This document shows positions 8,160 to 16,023 of a stretch of 59,879 bases of DNA, one piece after another. Position 1 is the stretch's first letter; the number at the start of each line of letters is the position of its first letter. The DNA comes from Fen-549 sp050011315. GTDB taxonomy: Bacteria > Actinomycetota > Thermoleophilia > Gaiellales > Gaiellaceae. Both the position numbers and the translations under genes were made by a program. Below the pieces are notes generated by a model. That model was not told where the DNA came from. It did not search any database and saw nothing but the letters and a program-made list of their open reading frames with translations. The stretch covers positions 1 to 59,879 of the forward strand of contig JBEKJI010000010.1 in the NCBI GenBank assembly GCA_050011315.1, read 5' to 3'.

Positions 8160-9715
8160 TGGCCGAGCGAGCACAAACGGACGCTGATCTCGCCGCTCTA
8201 GACCGGTCGCTGCTACACGTGTTCGTCTTTCTCGCCGGCACGGGCTCGATGGCGACCGAGATCTGCGCTGCGCGCCTGCTCGCGCCCTACTTCGGTGACT
8301 CGACCATGGTCTGGGCGAACATCATCGGCCTCATTCTCGGCTCGCTCTCGCTCGGCTACTGGCTCGGTGGCCGGATTGCCGATCGGCGGCCGAATCCTCG
8401 TCTGCTTGGAGCGATCGTGCTCGCGGCGGCGCTGTTCGTGGCGGTCGTTCCCTTCGTCGCGCATCCGCTCCTGGAGAGGGGAGCGAGCGGGATCGGGCAG
8501 CTGGCCGTCGGCACGGTCGTCGGCTCTTTCTTCGCGGCGCTCGTGCTCTTCGCCCCTCCGGTGGTGGCACTCGGGATGGTTGCGCCGTTCGCGATCAGGC
8601 TCTCGCTCGAGCGTCCGGGTGCGGCCGGCGGCGTGGCCGGCACCGTGTTCGCGCTCTCCACCGCGGGTAGCCTGCTCGGCACCTTCGTTCCCGCGCTCGT
8701 TTCGATTCCGCTGATCGGCACGCAGCGGACGCTGCTTGCTACCTCTCTGCTCCTGGCCGCCACCGGCGCGCTCGTACTCGGGCGCCGCGGGCTCGTGCCT
8801 GTCGTCTGCATCGGCGCCTTGCTGGCGCTACCGCCGGGGGCGATCAAGCCGGGAAGCGGCGTGCTCTACGAGGGCGAGTCGGCCTATCAGTTCATCCGGG
8901 TGGTTCAGAACGGTAACGAGCGGGTGTTGGAGCTGAACGAGGGCGTAGTCGCACACTCCGTATACGACCCGGCCAGCGTTCTCACCGGCGGCTATTGGGA
9001 TCTCTTCCTCGCCCTACCGCCGCTCCTCGATCGCCCCGTCCAGAGGGTCGCGATTCTCGGCAACGCCGGCGGCACCGTCGCCCGCGCCTATCGCGGTCTC
9101 TACCCGGCGGCGCGCATCGACGGCGTCGAGATCGACGCTAAGGTGAGCGCCGTCGGCGAGCGCTATTTCGGGCTCCGCCCGGGGCCTCTCCTGCACATCT
9201 ACAACGAGGACGCCCGTCCCTTCCTGCTTCGCCACAAACAGCTCTACGACATCATCTGCGTCGACGCTTACAGACAGCCCTACGTGCCCTTCTACCTGAC
9301 GACGCGCGAGTTTTTCCAGCTCGTCCGCTCGCGACTCCGACCGGGTGGCATCGTCGCGCTCAACGTCGCCGCGCTACCTCGCGATCACGAGCTGGTCGAT
9401 AAGACCGCGGGAACTCTCGCCTCCGTTTTCCCGCAGGTACTGAGCTGGCAGGCGCTCCGCTTCAACGCGCTCGTGATCGGCTTCGAGCGCCCGCTCGCCC
9501 CAGGCACGCTCGCCCGCGCCGCGGGCGTCGCTCCCGCCCGTCTGCGTCCGCTCCTGCGCCTGCTCGAGCGCCAGGCCAAGGCGGTCGCGCCGGCGGACGA
9601 TCCCTGGACAGACGATCGCGCCCCGGTCGAGTGGGTGGTCGATCGCATGATCGTCAAGGCGGCCAGAGAGGGCGTCTCGCTCAGTGAGGAACGGACGCTA
9701 CCGACCACACCGTGA
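8159..9715 (+). CDS. Membrane protein with spermidine-synthase-like domain
   Basis: 518-residue protein. The N-terminal ~210 residues hold six to seven membrane segments, including the MATEICAARLLAPYFGDS segment typical of fused spermidine-synthase proteins. The C-terminal half is a Rossmann methyltransferase/SpeE fold: VAILGNAGGTVARAY, VEIDAKV, YNEDARPFL and YDIICVDAY. GNAGG replaces the GGGDG of true spermidine synthases, so polyamine synthesis is doubtful and the substrate is unknown. ATG 8159 overlaps the phosphatase stop (TGATG), and its own stop overlaps the next GTG. Confidence 0.85.
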   Translation: MAERAQTDADLAALDRSLLHVFVFLAGTGSMATEICAARLLAPYFGDSTMVWANIIGLILGSLSLGYWLGGRIADRRPNPRLLGAIVLAAALFVAVVPFVAHPLLERGASGIGQLAVGTVVGSFFAALVLFAPPVVALGMVAPFAIRLSLERPGAAGGVAGTVFALSTAGSLLGTFVPALVSIPLIGTQRTLLATSLLLAATGALVLGRRGLVPVVCIGALLALPPGAIKPGSGVLYEGESAYQFIRVVQNGNERVLELNEGVVAHSVYDPASVLTGGYWDLFLALPPLLDRPVQRVAILGNAGGTVARAYRGLYPAARIDGVEIDAKVSAVGERYFGLRPGPLLHIYNEDARPFLLRHKQLYDIICVDAYRQPYVPFYLTTREFFQLVRSRLRPGGIVALNVAALPRDHELVDKTAGTLASVFPQVLSWQALRFNALVIGFERPLAPGTLARAAGVAPARLRPLLRLLERQAKAVAPADDPWTDDRAPVEWVVDRMIVKAAREGVSLSEERTLPTTP

Positions 9716-10497
9716 CCGAGTTGCTGCTACGCGAAGATCGTCGCCCGCTACTGATCGGGCACCGCGGTCTGCCAGCGCTCGCACCGGAGAACACGCTGCG
9801 CTCGCTCGGGCTGGCGCTCGATCACGGCGCGGACAGTTTCGAGGTCGACGTGGTCGCTCTCGCGGACGGAACGCTCGTCGCCGGGCACTCGCTCGATCTC
9901 GCCGAGCTCTGTCACGGCGCGGCTCACGGACCGGCGGCGCAGCGCACGCTCACCGATCTGCGCCGCCTCGATCCCGAGCTGGCGACGTTTGAGGAGGTGC
10001 TCGAGCTCGCCTCGGCCCGGCTCGAAGGGCTCCCGTTCCTGATCGATATCAAGGGTGCCGGCAACGAGCGGGCTCTGGTCGATGCCGTACGCCGGCACGG
10101 CCTCGAGAGCCAGGCTCTGCTCTGCTCGCTCGAGCGATCGGTGCTCGTTCGCTTGCGCGAGCTTGCGTCCGAGATCGCCCGCAGTCTCTCCTATCCCGCC
10201 GACAGGCGCCGCATCTCGGAGCGCCGGGCGTTCGCTCCGGTTGTTCCCGTCGCTCTGAGAGGGCTTCGTGCGCTCCTGCCGCATCGCCTCGGCTCCTGGC
10301 TCGACGAGACGGGAGCCGTCGGCGTGACGCTCCATCAAAGCGTTATCAGCCGCGCCCTGATAGAGATCTGTCACGCGCGTGGAGTCGCCGTGCTCGCCTG
10401 GACTGTGAATGACGTGGGGATTAGGCAGTGGCTGTTCCGGGCAGAGATCGACGCTATCATCACGAACGATCCGCGGCCCTTCCCTTTGGCGGTTTGA
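9712..10497 (+). CDS. Glycerophosphodiester phosphodiesterase family protein
   Basis: 261-residue GDPD-type TIM barrel predicted to hydrolyse glycerophosphodiesters to glycerol 3-phosphate and an alcohol. Family motifs are IGHRGLPALAPENTL near residue 15, FEVDVVALADGTLVAGHS (second metal/His site; canonical E.D..D..PVV.HD), FLIDIKG and the C-terminal VLAWTVND...IDAIITNDP. No signal peptide is seen, so it is probably cytosolic. GTG 9712 overlaps the preceding stop as GTGA. It lies between membrane and cell-wall genes, which fits a role in envelope lipid turnover. Confidence 0.9.
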   Translation: MTELLLREDRRPLLIGHRGLPALAPENTLRSLGLALDHGADSFEVDVVALADGTLVAGHSLDLAELCHGAAHGPAAQRTLTDLRRLDPELATFEEVLELASARLEGLPFLIDIKGAGNERALVDAVRRHGLESQALLCSLERSVLVRLRELASEIARSLSYPADRRRISERRAFAPVVPVALRGLRALLPHRLGSWLDETGAVGVTLHQSVISRALIEICHARGVAVLAWTVNDVGIRQWLFRAEIDAIITNDPRPFPLAV

Positions 10498-11519
10498 TGA
10501 GATCAAGACGAGCGACCAACTTCTTTCTGGCTCTGCTGCTGGTATGCGCGGGCCTGGTCGCGTCGTTCGCGGTCGCCGCCACCGCGCCGGCGCAGACCGC
10601 TGATACCACTGACACCGGCACCACTACCGAGCCCACGACGACGGCTCCGTACGTAATCCCGGAAGGTGTCACGATCGGCGGTGTGGCGGTGGCGGGGATG
10701 AACACCGCCATGGCGCGCGCGACAGTCGAGTCCTTCGTCTGGTCGTCGCTGCCGCTTCGGATCGGAAAGAAGCATGTTGGGCTCGACCCGGCTACTGTCG
10801 GAGCGAACGCCGGCTTCGATGCTGCACTTCTCCGGGCCGAGGCCGCTCAACCGGGCGAGGAGATCCCGCTCACCGTCAGCGTCGATTCCGCACTCCTGAG
10901 CGAGTACGTGGTCTCTCTTGCCGAGCGCTTCGACTACCCTGCCGTCAACGCGCGCGTGTTCCTGCGTCACATGCGCCCCTGGATAACGGAGGGGACGCGG
11001 GGCCAGCAGCTTCGGAAGACCGCGGCCATGAACGCGATCAGGAACGCTCTCAAGGCGAACCGTCGTTTCGCCGTGAACCTTCCGCTGAAGACGATCCCCA
11101 GGCACGTGACCAAGGTGAGCTTCGGCCCTGTCATCGTCATCCGCCGCGGCTCCAACCGTCTCTACCTGTACAAGGGCTCGCGCTTCTGGCGCCGCTTCGG
11201 GGTTGCAACCGGGCAGGCCGTCTACCCGACGCCACTCGGGCACTTCGAGATCGTCGTAAAGTGGACTAATCCCTGGTGGTACCCGCCCAACTCACCCTGG
11301 GCGAGGGGCGAGAAGCCGGTTCCCCCCGGTCCGGGCAACCCGCTCGGCACGCGCTGGATGGGGCTTTCTGCGCCCGGCGTCGGCATCCACGGCACGCCCA
11401 ACTCCTCGTCGATCGGCTACTCGCTCTCGCACGGCTGCATCCGCATGTACATCCCCGACGCGGAGTGGCTGTTCAACCATGTGAACATCGGGACGCCGGT
11501 CTTCATCATCCCGCAGTGA
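10497..11519 (+). CDS. Secreted L,D-transpeptidase (YkuD family)
   Basis: 340-residue exported enzyme that would make 3-3 peptidoglycan cross-links or anchor proteins to the wall. An N-terminal signal segment (LLLVCAGLVASFAVAATAPA) is followed by a Thr-rich linker. Next is a putative peptidoglycan-binding/YoaR-like region (about 50-190), then the YkuD catalytic domain (about 215-340) with IHGTPNSSSIGYSLSHGCIRM, which contains the catalytic His and Cys of HXX14-17SHGC. ATG 10497 overlaps the previous TGA (TGATG). It is the last of four coupled genes. Confidence 0.92.
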   Translation: MRSRRATNFFLALLLVCAGLVASFAVAATAPAQTADTTDTGTTTEPTTTAPYVIPEGVTIGGVAVAGMNTAMARATVESFVWSSLPLRIGKKHVGLDPATVGANAGFDAALLRAEAAQPGEEIPLTVSVDSALLSEYVVSLAERFDYPAVNARVFLRHMRPWITEGTRGQQLRKTAAMNAIRNALKANRRFAVNLPLKTIPRHVTKVSFGPVIVIRRGSNRLYLYKGSRFWRRFGVATGQAVYPTPLGHFEIVVKWTNPWWYPPNSPWARGEKPVPPGPGNPLGTRWMGLSAPGVGIHGTPNSSSIGYSLSHGCIRMYIPDAEWLFNHVNIGTPVFIIPQ

Positions 11520-11580
11520 CCGCTGTCTGAAGCGTGGACCGCGCTTTGTTTGCGGCGCCCGGCCGTGTTACCCTGCGGGC

Positions 11581-11889
11581 GTGGCGACGATCCTGTTGGC
11601 CGGGGTCGATCCTCTCTTCGTCGGGAAGCTCTACCAGCTCCTGGCGGGACATCACCTGACCTCGACCGAGAGCGTCGAGGAGCCCGATCTGGTGATCGCC
11701 GATATCGGCCGTGTCGAGCCCGACGAGGTCTCCGACGCCTATCCCACGGTGCCGATCCTCGGCTACTCCAACCATGCCGATCCTTCCAGCCTGCACGCGG
11801 CTCAGGAGGCCGGCTTCGATCGCATTGTCGAGCGCGCAGTGCTGCTGGAGAACGTCGAGCTTCTGATCTCCGAGCTCACACTGCAGTGA
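11581..11889 (+). CDS. Stand-alone receiver-like (pseudo-receiver) protein
   Basis: 102-residue protein from GTG 11581. The alternating pattern resembles a CheY-like fold: ILLAGVDPLFVGKLYQLL, EEPDLVIADIGR, VPILGYSNHAD and GFDRIVERAVLLENVELLISEL. An Asp at the phosphoacceptor strand (VIADIG) is kept, but the paired acidic residues of strand 1 and the conserved Lys are absent. It may be a phosphorylation-independent adaptor. It lies 61 bp after the L,D-transpeptidase and could be read through from that operon. Confidence 0.6.
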   Translation: MATILLAGVDPLFVGKLYQLLAGHHLTSTESVEEPDLVIADIGRVEPDEVSDAYPTVPILGYSNHADPSSLHAAQEAGFDRIVERAVLLENVELLISELTLQ

Positions 11890-11938
11890 ACGCGCGTACC
11901 GCGCTCGGCCGACCAACCAGGCCGCTAGAGTTGGCCGC

Positions 11939-12232
11939 ATGACCTACGTGATCGTCGAACCCTGTGTCGACGTCAAGGACCGGGCCTGCGTGGACGTCTG
12001 CCCGGTCGATTGCATTCACGAAGCGGATCGCATCCTCGTGATCGACCCGGAGGAGTGCATCGACTGCGGCGCCTGCGAGCCGGAGTGCCCCGTCGAGGCG
12101 ATCTTCCCCGAGGACACGCTGCCGGCCAAATGGCAGGCCTTCGTCGGCATCAACGCCGCCTACGGTGAGGGCGTGAACGCTGTCGACGCGCTCGTATCCG
12201 CGTACGTCGACGAGCACGGCGCCCCGAGCTAG
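11939..12232 (+). CDS. fdxA: 7Fe-type ferredoxin ([3Fe-4S][4Fe-4S])
   Basis: 97-residue electron carrier. The Cys pattern is C9-x7-C17-x3-CPVDC followed by CIDCGACEPECPVEAI, as in actinobacterial FdxA/FdxC ferredoxins with one 3Fe-4S and one 4Fe-4S cluster. EDTLPAKWQAFVGINAAY and a C-terminal helix complete the family pattern. It starts at ATG 11939 after a short spacer. Which redox partner it serves is not apparent from neighbours. Confidence 0.92.
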   Translation: MTYVIVEPCVDVKDRACVDVCPVDCIHEADRILVIDPEECIDCGACEPECPVEAIFPEDTLPAKWQAFVGINAAYGEGVNAVDALVSAYVDEHGAPS

Positions 12233-12286
12233 CGAGGCCGTGCTTTCGCCGTAAAGTTCTTCCCGAATCTCCGATGAGGAGATCAG

Positions 12287-12697
12287 ATGCCTGCCGCCAA
12301 CCGTCTCCGAGTCCCAACCGCGTTCCTGATCGCCTGTCTGCTTTTGGCGGGTTGCGCGAATAGCGGAACCACTTCTGAACAACGCCGACGCGGTTCCGAG
12401 CAGGAGAGAGCGGCGATCCTACGGGCACTACCCCGGTATCTACGCGTTCCTGCGAGTTGCGCCAAGACGGATATCAAGATCTCCTCGGACCGGCGCTGGG
12501 CGCGAGCCGAGGCAATCGACGTATACGACTACGAGGCCAGGAAGTGCGGAAGGTTCGCGGGGAGCGGGTACTGGCTGCTAAAAAAGAGCTCCGCGGGGCG
12601 CTGGCGGATCGTCTTCAACGGCTCGGAAGTTCCCCCGTGCTCCATTCACGCCCCGAAATACCTTCTCTACTCGGGGATGAAGAGCTGCGGGACGTGA
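12287..12697 (+). CDS. Small lipoprotein of unknown function
   Basis: 136-residue exported protein. The signal peptide ends in a lipobox (LLLAGC, Cys about residue 23), so it should be lipid-anchored. The mature part has four further Cys residues (PASCAKTD, RKCGRF, PPCSIH, KSCGT), suggesting disulphides. The region RWARAEAIDVYDYEARKCG...GYWLLKKSSAGRWRIVFNGSE resembles secreted beta-rich folds in actinobacteria. No name can be given. An AGGAG-like site (GATGAGGAGATCAG) precedes the ATG. Confidence 0.75.
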   Translation: MPAANRLRVPTAFLIACLLLAGCANSGTTSEQRRRGSEQERAAILRALPRYLRVPASCAKTDIKISSDRRWARAEAIDVYDYEARKCGRFAGSGYWLLKKSSAGRWRIVFNGSEVPPCSIHAPKYLLYSGMKSCGT

Positions 12698-12717
12698 CAG
12701 CGCAAGCTCACGGCCAC

Positions 12718-12767
12718 GGGGTCAGATCTTGCAATTCACCAGATGAGCGAATGCAAGATCTGACCCC
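12718..12767. repeat. Perfect 16-bp inverted repeat (GGGGTCAGATCTTGCA)
   Basis: The left arm at 12718-12733 and the right arm at 12752-12767 are perfect complements separated by 18 nt. The GGGGTCAGATCTTGCA arm resembles palindromes found in many bacteria beside Y1/REP-associated transposases. It fills most of the gap between two lipoprotein genes and could also act as a terminator-like hairpin for the upstream gene. There is no T-tract. Confidence 0.6.
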
Positions 12768-12844
12768 TGGGCAACGAAGTGCCCAGGCTGATTCGGGCGC
12801 GCCCTCGACGGTTCGACCGCTCGCTTGACTAAAGTCTGTGCTCG

Positions 12845-13522
12845 ATGCGCCGCCCGCTCGTACTCCTCGTCGTGCTGGGACTCTTCGTTACCGGTTGCGG
12901 CTCGCACGGTTCTTCCTCGTCGACCGCGCGCAGCACCTCGACTGCGCCTGTCTCCACCAGCGCGAAGATCGCTACCGCGGAGCTCTCGCAACTTGCGGTC
13001 AAGCCGCTCGCGTCGATGGTCGGCTACTCGCGCGACCAATTTGGTCCGGCCTGGGCAGATGTCGACCACAACCACTGCGACACCCGCAACGACATCCTCC
13101 GCCGCGACCTGACCCAGATCGTTCTCGAGCCGGGCTCGACCTGCGTCGTCGAGCGGGGGACGCTGCACGATCCCTATACGGGCAAGACCATCTTCTTCGT
13201 GCGCGGTCCCAATTCCTCGGCGATCCAGATCGACCACCTCGTAGCTCTCGGGGATGCCTGGCGAACCGGCGCGACAGGCTGGAGCGCCGCGCGTAGAGAG
13301 CAGTACGCTAATGACCCGGCCGTGCTCCTGGCCGTCGACGGGCCCGCGAACGAGGCCAAGGGCGACGCCGACGCCTCTCAGTGGCTACCGCCGAACCGCT
13401 CCTACGACTGCAGCTACGTCGTCAAGCAGATCGCCGTCAAAATGAAGTACCGGCTCTGGGTCACGCAAGGCGAGCGCGGCGCGATCGAGAACGTGCTCGC
13501 GGGCTGTAGCCAGGCGAGCTAA
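12845..13522 (+). CDS. Lipoprotein with DUF1524-like HNH nuclease domain
   Basis: 225-residue exported protein. The signal peptide ends in a lipobox (FVTGC), and a Ser/Thr-rich linker follows. The domain has MVGYSRDQFGPAWADVDHNHCDTRNDIL, then IQIDHLVALGDAWRTGA, NDPAVLLAVDGPANEAKGD and WLPPNRSYDCSYV. The DH and N-x-x-K pattern is the His-Me finger of the secreted HNH/GmrSD-type (DUF1524) family common in actinobacteria. An extracellular, membrane-anchored nuclease role is inferred from that family. Nuclease activity and target are unproven. Confidence 0.85.
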   Translation: MRRPLVLLVVLGLFVTGCGSHGSSSSTARSTSTAPVSTSAKIATAELSQLAVKPLASMVGYSRDQFGPAWADVDHNHCDTRNDILRRDLTQIVLEPGSTCVVERGTLHDPYTGKTIFFVRGPNSSAIQIDHLVALGDAWRTGATGWSAARREQYANDPAVLLAVDGPANEAKGDADASQWLPPNRSYDCSYVVKQIAVKMKYRLWVTQGERGAIENVLAGCSQAS

Positions 13523-13540
13523 AGCGCTAGAGTCCGCGCG

Positions 13541-14221
13541 GTGACGTCTCCTCCCGAGATCCATCGCGTCAGGCGCCTGTTCGTCAACGCCTATCTCGTC
13601 GAGGAGGGGGACGGGCTGACGCTGGTCGACACGTTGATCCCCGGCTCCGGCAAGCGCATCCTGGCCGCCGCGCGCAAGCTCGGCAAGCCCATCCGCCGCA
13701 TCGCCCTCACCCACGCGCACGGCGACCACATTGGCTCGCTGGACGAGCTGGTAGATGCTCTCGGCGAGGTCGAGGTGATCATCTCGACCCGCGAGGCGCG
13801 CCTGCTCGAGAAGGACGCCTCACTCGATCCCGGCGAGCCGCAGGAGCGCCTGCGTGGCGGCCTCCCCGGCGCACGCACGAAGCCGACGCGCACGGTCGCG
13901 CCCGGCGAACGGATCGGGTCGCTCGAGGTCGTCGCCTGCCCGGGGCACACGCCCGGCCACGTCGCCTTCCTCGATCTACGCGACCGCACGCTCTACTGCG
14001 GTGACGCTCTGACCACGACCGGCGGCGTCGCGACGGCCGCGCTTTCCAACCGCCGCTTCCCCGTCTCGGCCCTTTTCACCTGGCACCGGCCCACCGCGCT
14101 CGAAAGCGCCAAGGCGCTGCGCGCGCTCGACCCCGCGCGTCTGGCAAGCGGTCACGGGCGTGTGCAAGAGGCGCCGGCCGCCGCGCTCGACCGAGCGATC
14201 GCCAGGGCGGAGCGAAGCTGA
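13541..14221 (+). CDS. Metallo-beta-lactamase-fold hydrolase
   Basis: 226-residue cytosolic MBL-fold protein. The zinc motif THAHGDHIGS (HXHXDH) is at about residue 60. A further metal His follows in CPGHTPGHVAF, then the Asp in YCGDAL and a C-terminal GHGR. The substrate is unknown; relatives include glyoxalase II-like and lactonase-like enzymes. Start GTG 13541 lies 18 bp after the lipoprotein stop. Confidence 0.88.
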   Translation: MTSPPEIHRVRRLFVNAYLVEEGDGLTLVDTLIPGSGKRILAAARKLGKPIRRIALTHAHGDHIGSLDELVDALGEVEVIISTREARLLEKDASLDPGEPQERLRGGLPGARTKPTRTVAPGERIGSLEVVACPGHTPGHVAFLDLRDRTLYCGDALTTTGGVATAALSNRRFPVSALFTWHRPTALESAKALRALDPARLASGHGRVQEAPAAALDRAIARAERS

Positions 14222-14277
14222 CGCGGATTGCCGAGCAGGTCGCTGATTCAGGCGTCTGAGTCCGGCTCGCGTGAGGC

Positions 14278-14466
14278 CTACGCCGGCTGCAGGTAGGCGC
14301 AGGGCCGCGGGTCGTTCGGGAGCGGGGAGGCGGCGATCTTCGAGACGCGTAGGCGCGTTTCGCCGACGTTCAGCTCGCTGCCCACCGCCGGCAATTCGCC
14401 TTCGCGCTCCTCGAGCGCATAGCCGCCGGGTGTCCAAACGTAGAGGAGGTAGCGCTCTTCGCTCAC
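14278..14466 (-). CDS. 62-residue protein, duplicate of the gene at 30587-30775
   Basis: Small soluble protein beginning MSEERYLLYVWTPGGYALEE and ending PLPNDPRPCAYLQPA. It matches the 30587-30775 product along its whole length with few substitutions, and the DNA is about 90% identical by eye over the first 100 bases, so the duplication is recent. The YVW.P.GYALEE..G..P.VG pattern suggests a small beta-barrel-like fold. The function is unknown. The other copy is the last gene of a two-component operon. Confidence 0.7.
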   Translation of the reverse strand: MSEERYLLYVWTPGGYALEEREGELPAVGSELNVGETRLRVSKIAASPLPNDPRPCAYLQPA

Positions 14467-14862
14467 GGCGAGAGATCCTACTGCCTGGTGCCCCTACAGG
14501 CGATACCCTCCGGCTTCTCGCCCGCGATCACGCGGCGCGCTGCGGTGTCCTCGGTCGCGCCCGTGCGCGACGCGCCCATGTGTGGCGCTCCGGGTCATGC
14601 GAGACCGATCCCCGAACGTGAGGCTAGGGCACGAGCGCTCCCTGCGCCGAGCATGCGGGCGCGCTCGTCGATACCTACGCGAGAGGGCACGGCGTTCAGA
14701 ACGGGCCGCAGGGCTAGGGTTTCCAAGCGCTAGACGACGGTGGTACCGACCTAGAACTTCCCGCAAAGCGGCGTCTTTCGGCAACGGAGGCATGAAGCGT
14801 TCGCTCGCGCTCGATCGGGTCGCGATTCTCGACAGCAGGCAACACGAGCCTTTGCCGAAACC
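14467..14862 (-). other. Intergenic region with a decayed kinase-gene fragment
   Basis: No convincing gene lies here. At about 14630-14700 the sequence contains GCGGGCGCGCTCGTCGAT with flanking bases matching the minus-strand histidine-kinase gene at about 30820-30900, including GCACGAGCG further left after a roughly 35-bp deletion. Since the adjacent 62-residue genes are also duplicates, this looks like the remnant of a larger duplicated segment (kinase 3' end plus small gene). The remaining bases, including promoter sequence for the 62-residue gene, show no clear motif. Confidence 0.4.
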
Positions 14863-16017
14863 TCATCTCATCCCGCTACGTCCTGGACTCTGTCTCCGCT
14901 GGCCACTCGTGGAAACCTGCGCCTCGCGTCCTGGATCGACGGTACAACTCAGGCGGTAGACGGTCGTCGATTCGAACACGTCGCCTGGGCGAAGCATGGT
15001 CGACGGGAACTCCGGATGGTTGGGTGAGCCGGGGAAGTGCTGCGTCTCGAGCGCGAAGCCGTCGTTCTGCCTGTACGTCCTTCCGCTCGTCCCCCTGAGC
15101 GTGCCGTCGAGGAAGTTCCCGGAGTAGAACTGAATCCCGGGTTCGGTCGTGAAAACCTCGAGCTCGCGTCCGCTCGTCGGCTCGCGGACCCGGGCGGCGA
15201 GCATGAGCGAGAGCGTGTCGACGCGCTCGAGCACGACGTTGTGGTCGTAGCCGTGGGCAATAGCGAGCTGTGGGAACGCCTCGCGGATACGCGCGCCGAT
15301 CCGCGTGGGGGTCGTGAAGTCGAGAGGTGTTCCCGCCACGGGAGCGATCTCTCCGCTGGGAATCAGCGTGCAGTCGACGGGCGTGTAGCGGTCCGCGTAG
15401 AGCGTCAGGATGTAGTCACAGATCGTCCCGCTGCCTTCGCCGGCGAGGTTCCAGTAGGTGTGGTTCGTGAGGTTGACGACTGTCGCTGCGTCCGTCGTCG
15501 TGCGGTAGTCGATCCGGAGCGAGTCATCGTTCGCGAGCGTGTACGTCACGTGGACGGCCAGCGTGCCGGGGTAGCCCATCTCGCCGTCAGGGCTCGTGTA
15601 CTGGAGCTTGAGCCCGACGCTGTCGCGCGTCAGCGGAACGACGGCCGCCTGCCAGACGCGCTTGTCGAGGCCGGCCGTGCCGCCATGGAGGGAGTTGGTC
15701 CCGTCGTTGCGCGGCACTTCGTACGTGACGCCGTCGAGCACGAAGCGACCGTGCGCGATCCGGTTCGCGCAGCGGCCGATGATGGCGCCGAAGTAGTGGC
15801 CATCGTGTGCGACGTAGTCGGTGAGGGTCGGGAAGCCGAGCACCACGTTAGCTTTACGACCGTCACGATCCGGCACCCAGAGCTGCTGTACAGCCGCGCC
15901 ATACGTCATGACGGCGACAGCGATGCCCGACGAGTTCGTCAGGGTGTAGAGATCGACGACGCTGCCGTCCGGCGTCGTCCCGAACGGCAGCCTTGTAATG
16001 GACGGCGCGGTCTCCAC
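14863..16017 (-). CDS. galM: Aldose 1-epimerase (mutarotase)
   Basis: 384-residue cytosolic enzyme interconverting alpha and beta anomers of aldoses such as galactose and arabinose. It has the GalM pattern: YGAAVQQLWVPDRDGR, the substrate loop GRCANRIAHGRF, NSLHGG, catalytic His in NLTNHTYWNL, AHGYDHN and a glutamate near ETQHFPGSPNHPEFPS (normally QTQH.PDSPN). The C-terminal ~25 residues are a low-complexity tail. It is the last gene of the minus-strand arabinose operon, 6 bp after araB. Confidence 0.9.
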   Translation of the reverse strand: METAPSITRLPFGTTPDGSVVDLYTLTNSSGIAVAVMTYGAAVQQLWVPDRDGRKANVVLGFPTLTDYVAHDGHYFGAIIGRCANRIAHGRFVLDGVTYEVPRNDGTNSLHGGTAGLDKRVWQAAVVPLTRDSVGLKLQYTSPDGEMGYPGTLAVHVTYTLANDDSLRIDYRTTTDAATVVNLTNHTYWNLAGEGSGTICDYILTLYADRYTPVDCTLIPSGEIAPVAGTPLDFTTPTRIGARIREAFPQLAIAHGYDHNVVLERVDTLSLMLAARVREPTSGRELEVFTTEPGIQFYSGNFLDGTLRGTSGRTYRQNDGFALETQHFPGSPNHPEFPSTMLRPGDVFESTTVYRLSCTVDPGREAQVSTSGQRRQSPGRSGMR

Positions 16018-16023
16018 GGACGA

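Noticed and set aside
11581..11889. True CheY-type response regulator
   Set aside because: The paired acidic residues and conserved Lys are missing, so it is listed only as a pseudo-receiver.
14494..14793. 99-codon minus-strand open frame between the 62-residue gene and galM
   Set aside because: Arg-rich composition without protein-like pattern, and it overlaps the decayed kinase fragment; typical of a chance frame in high-GC DNA.
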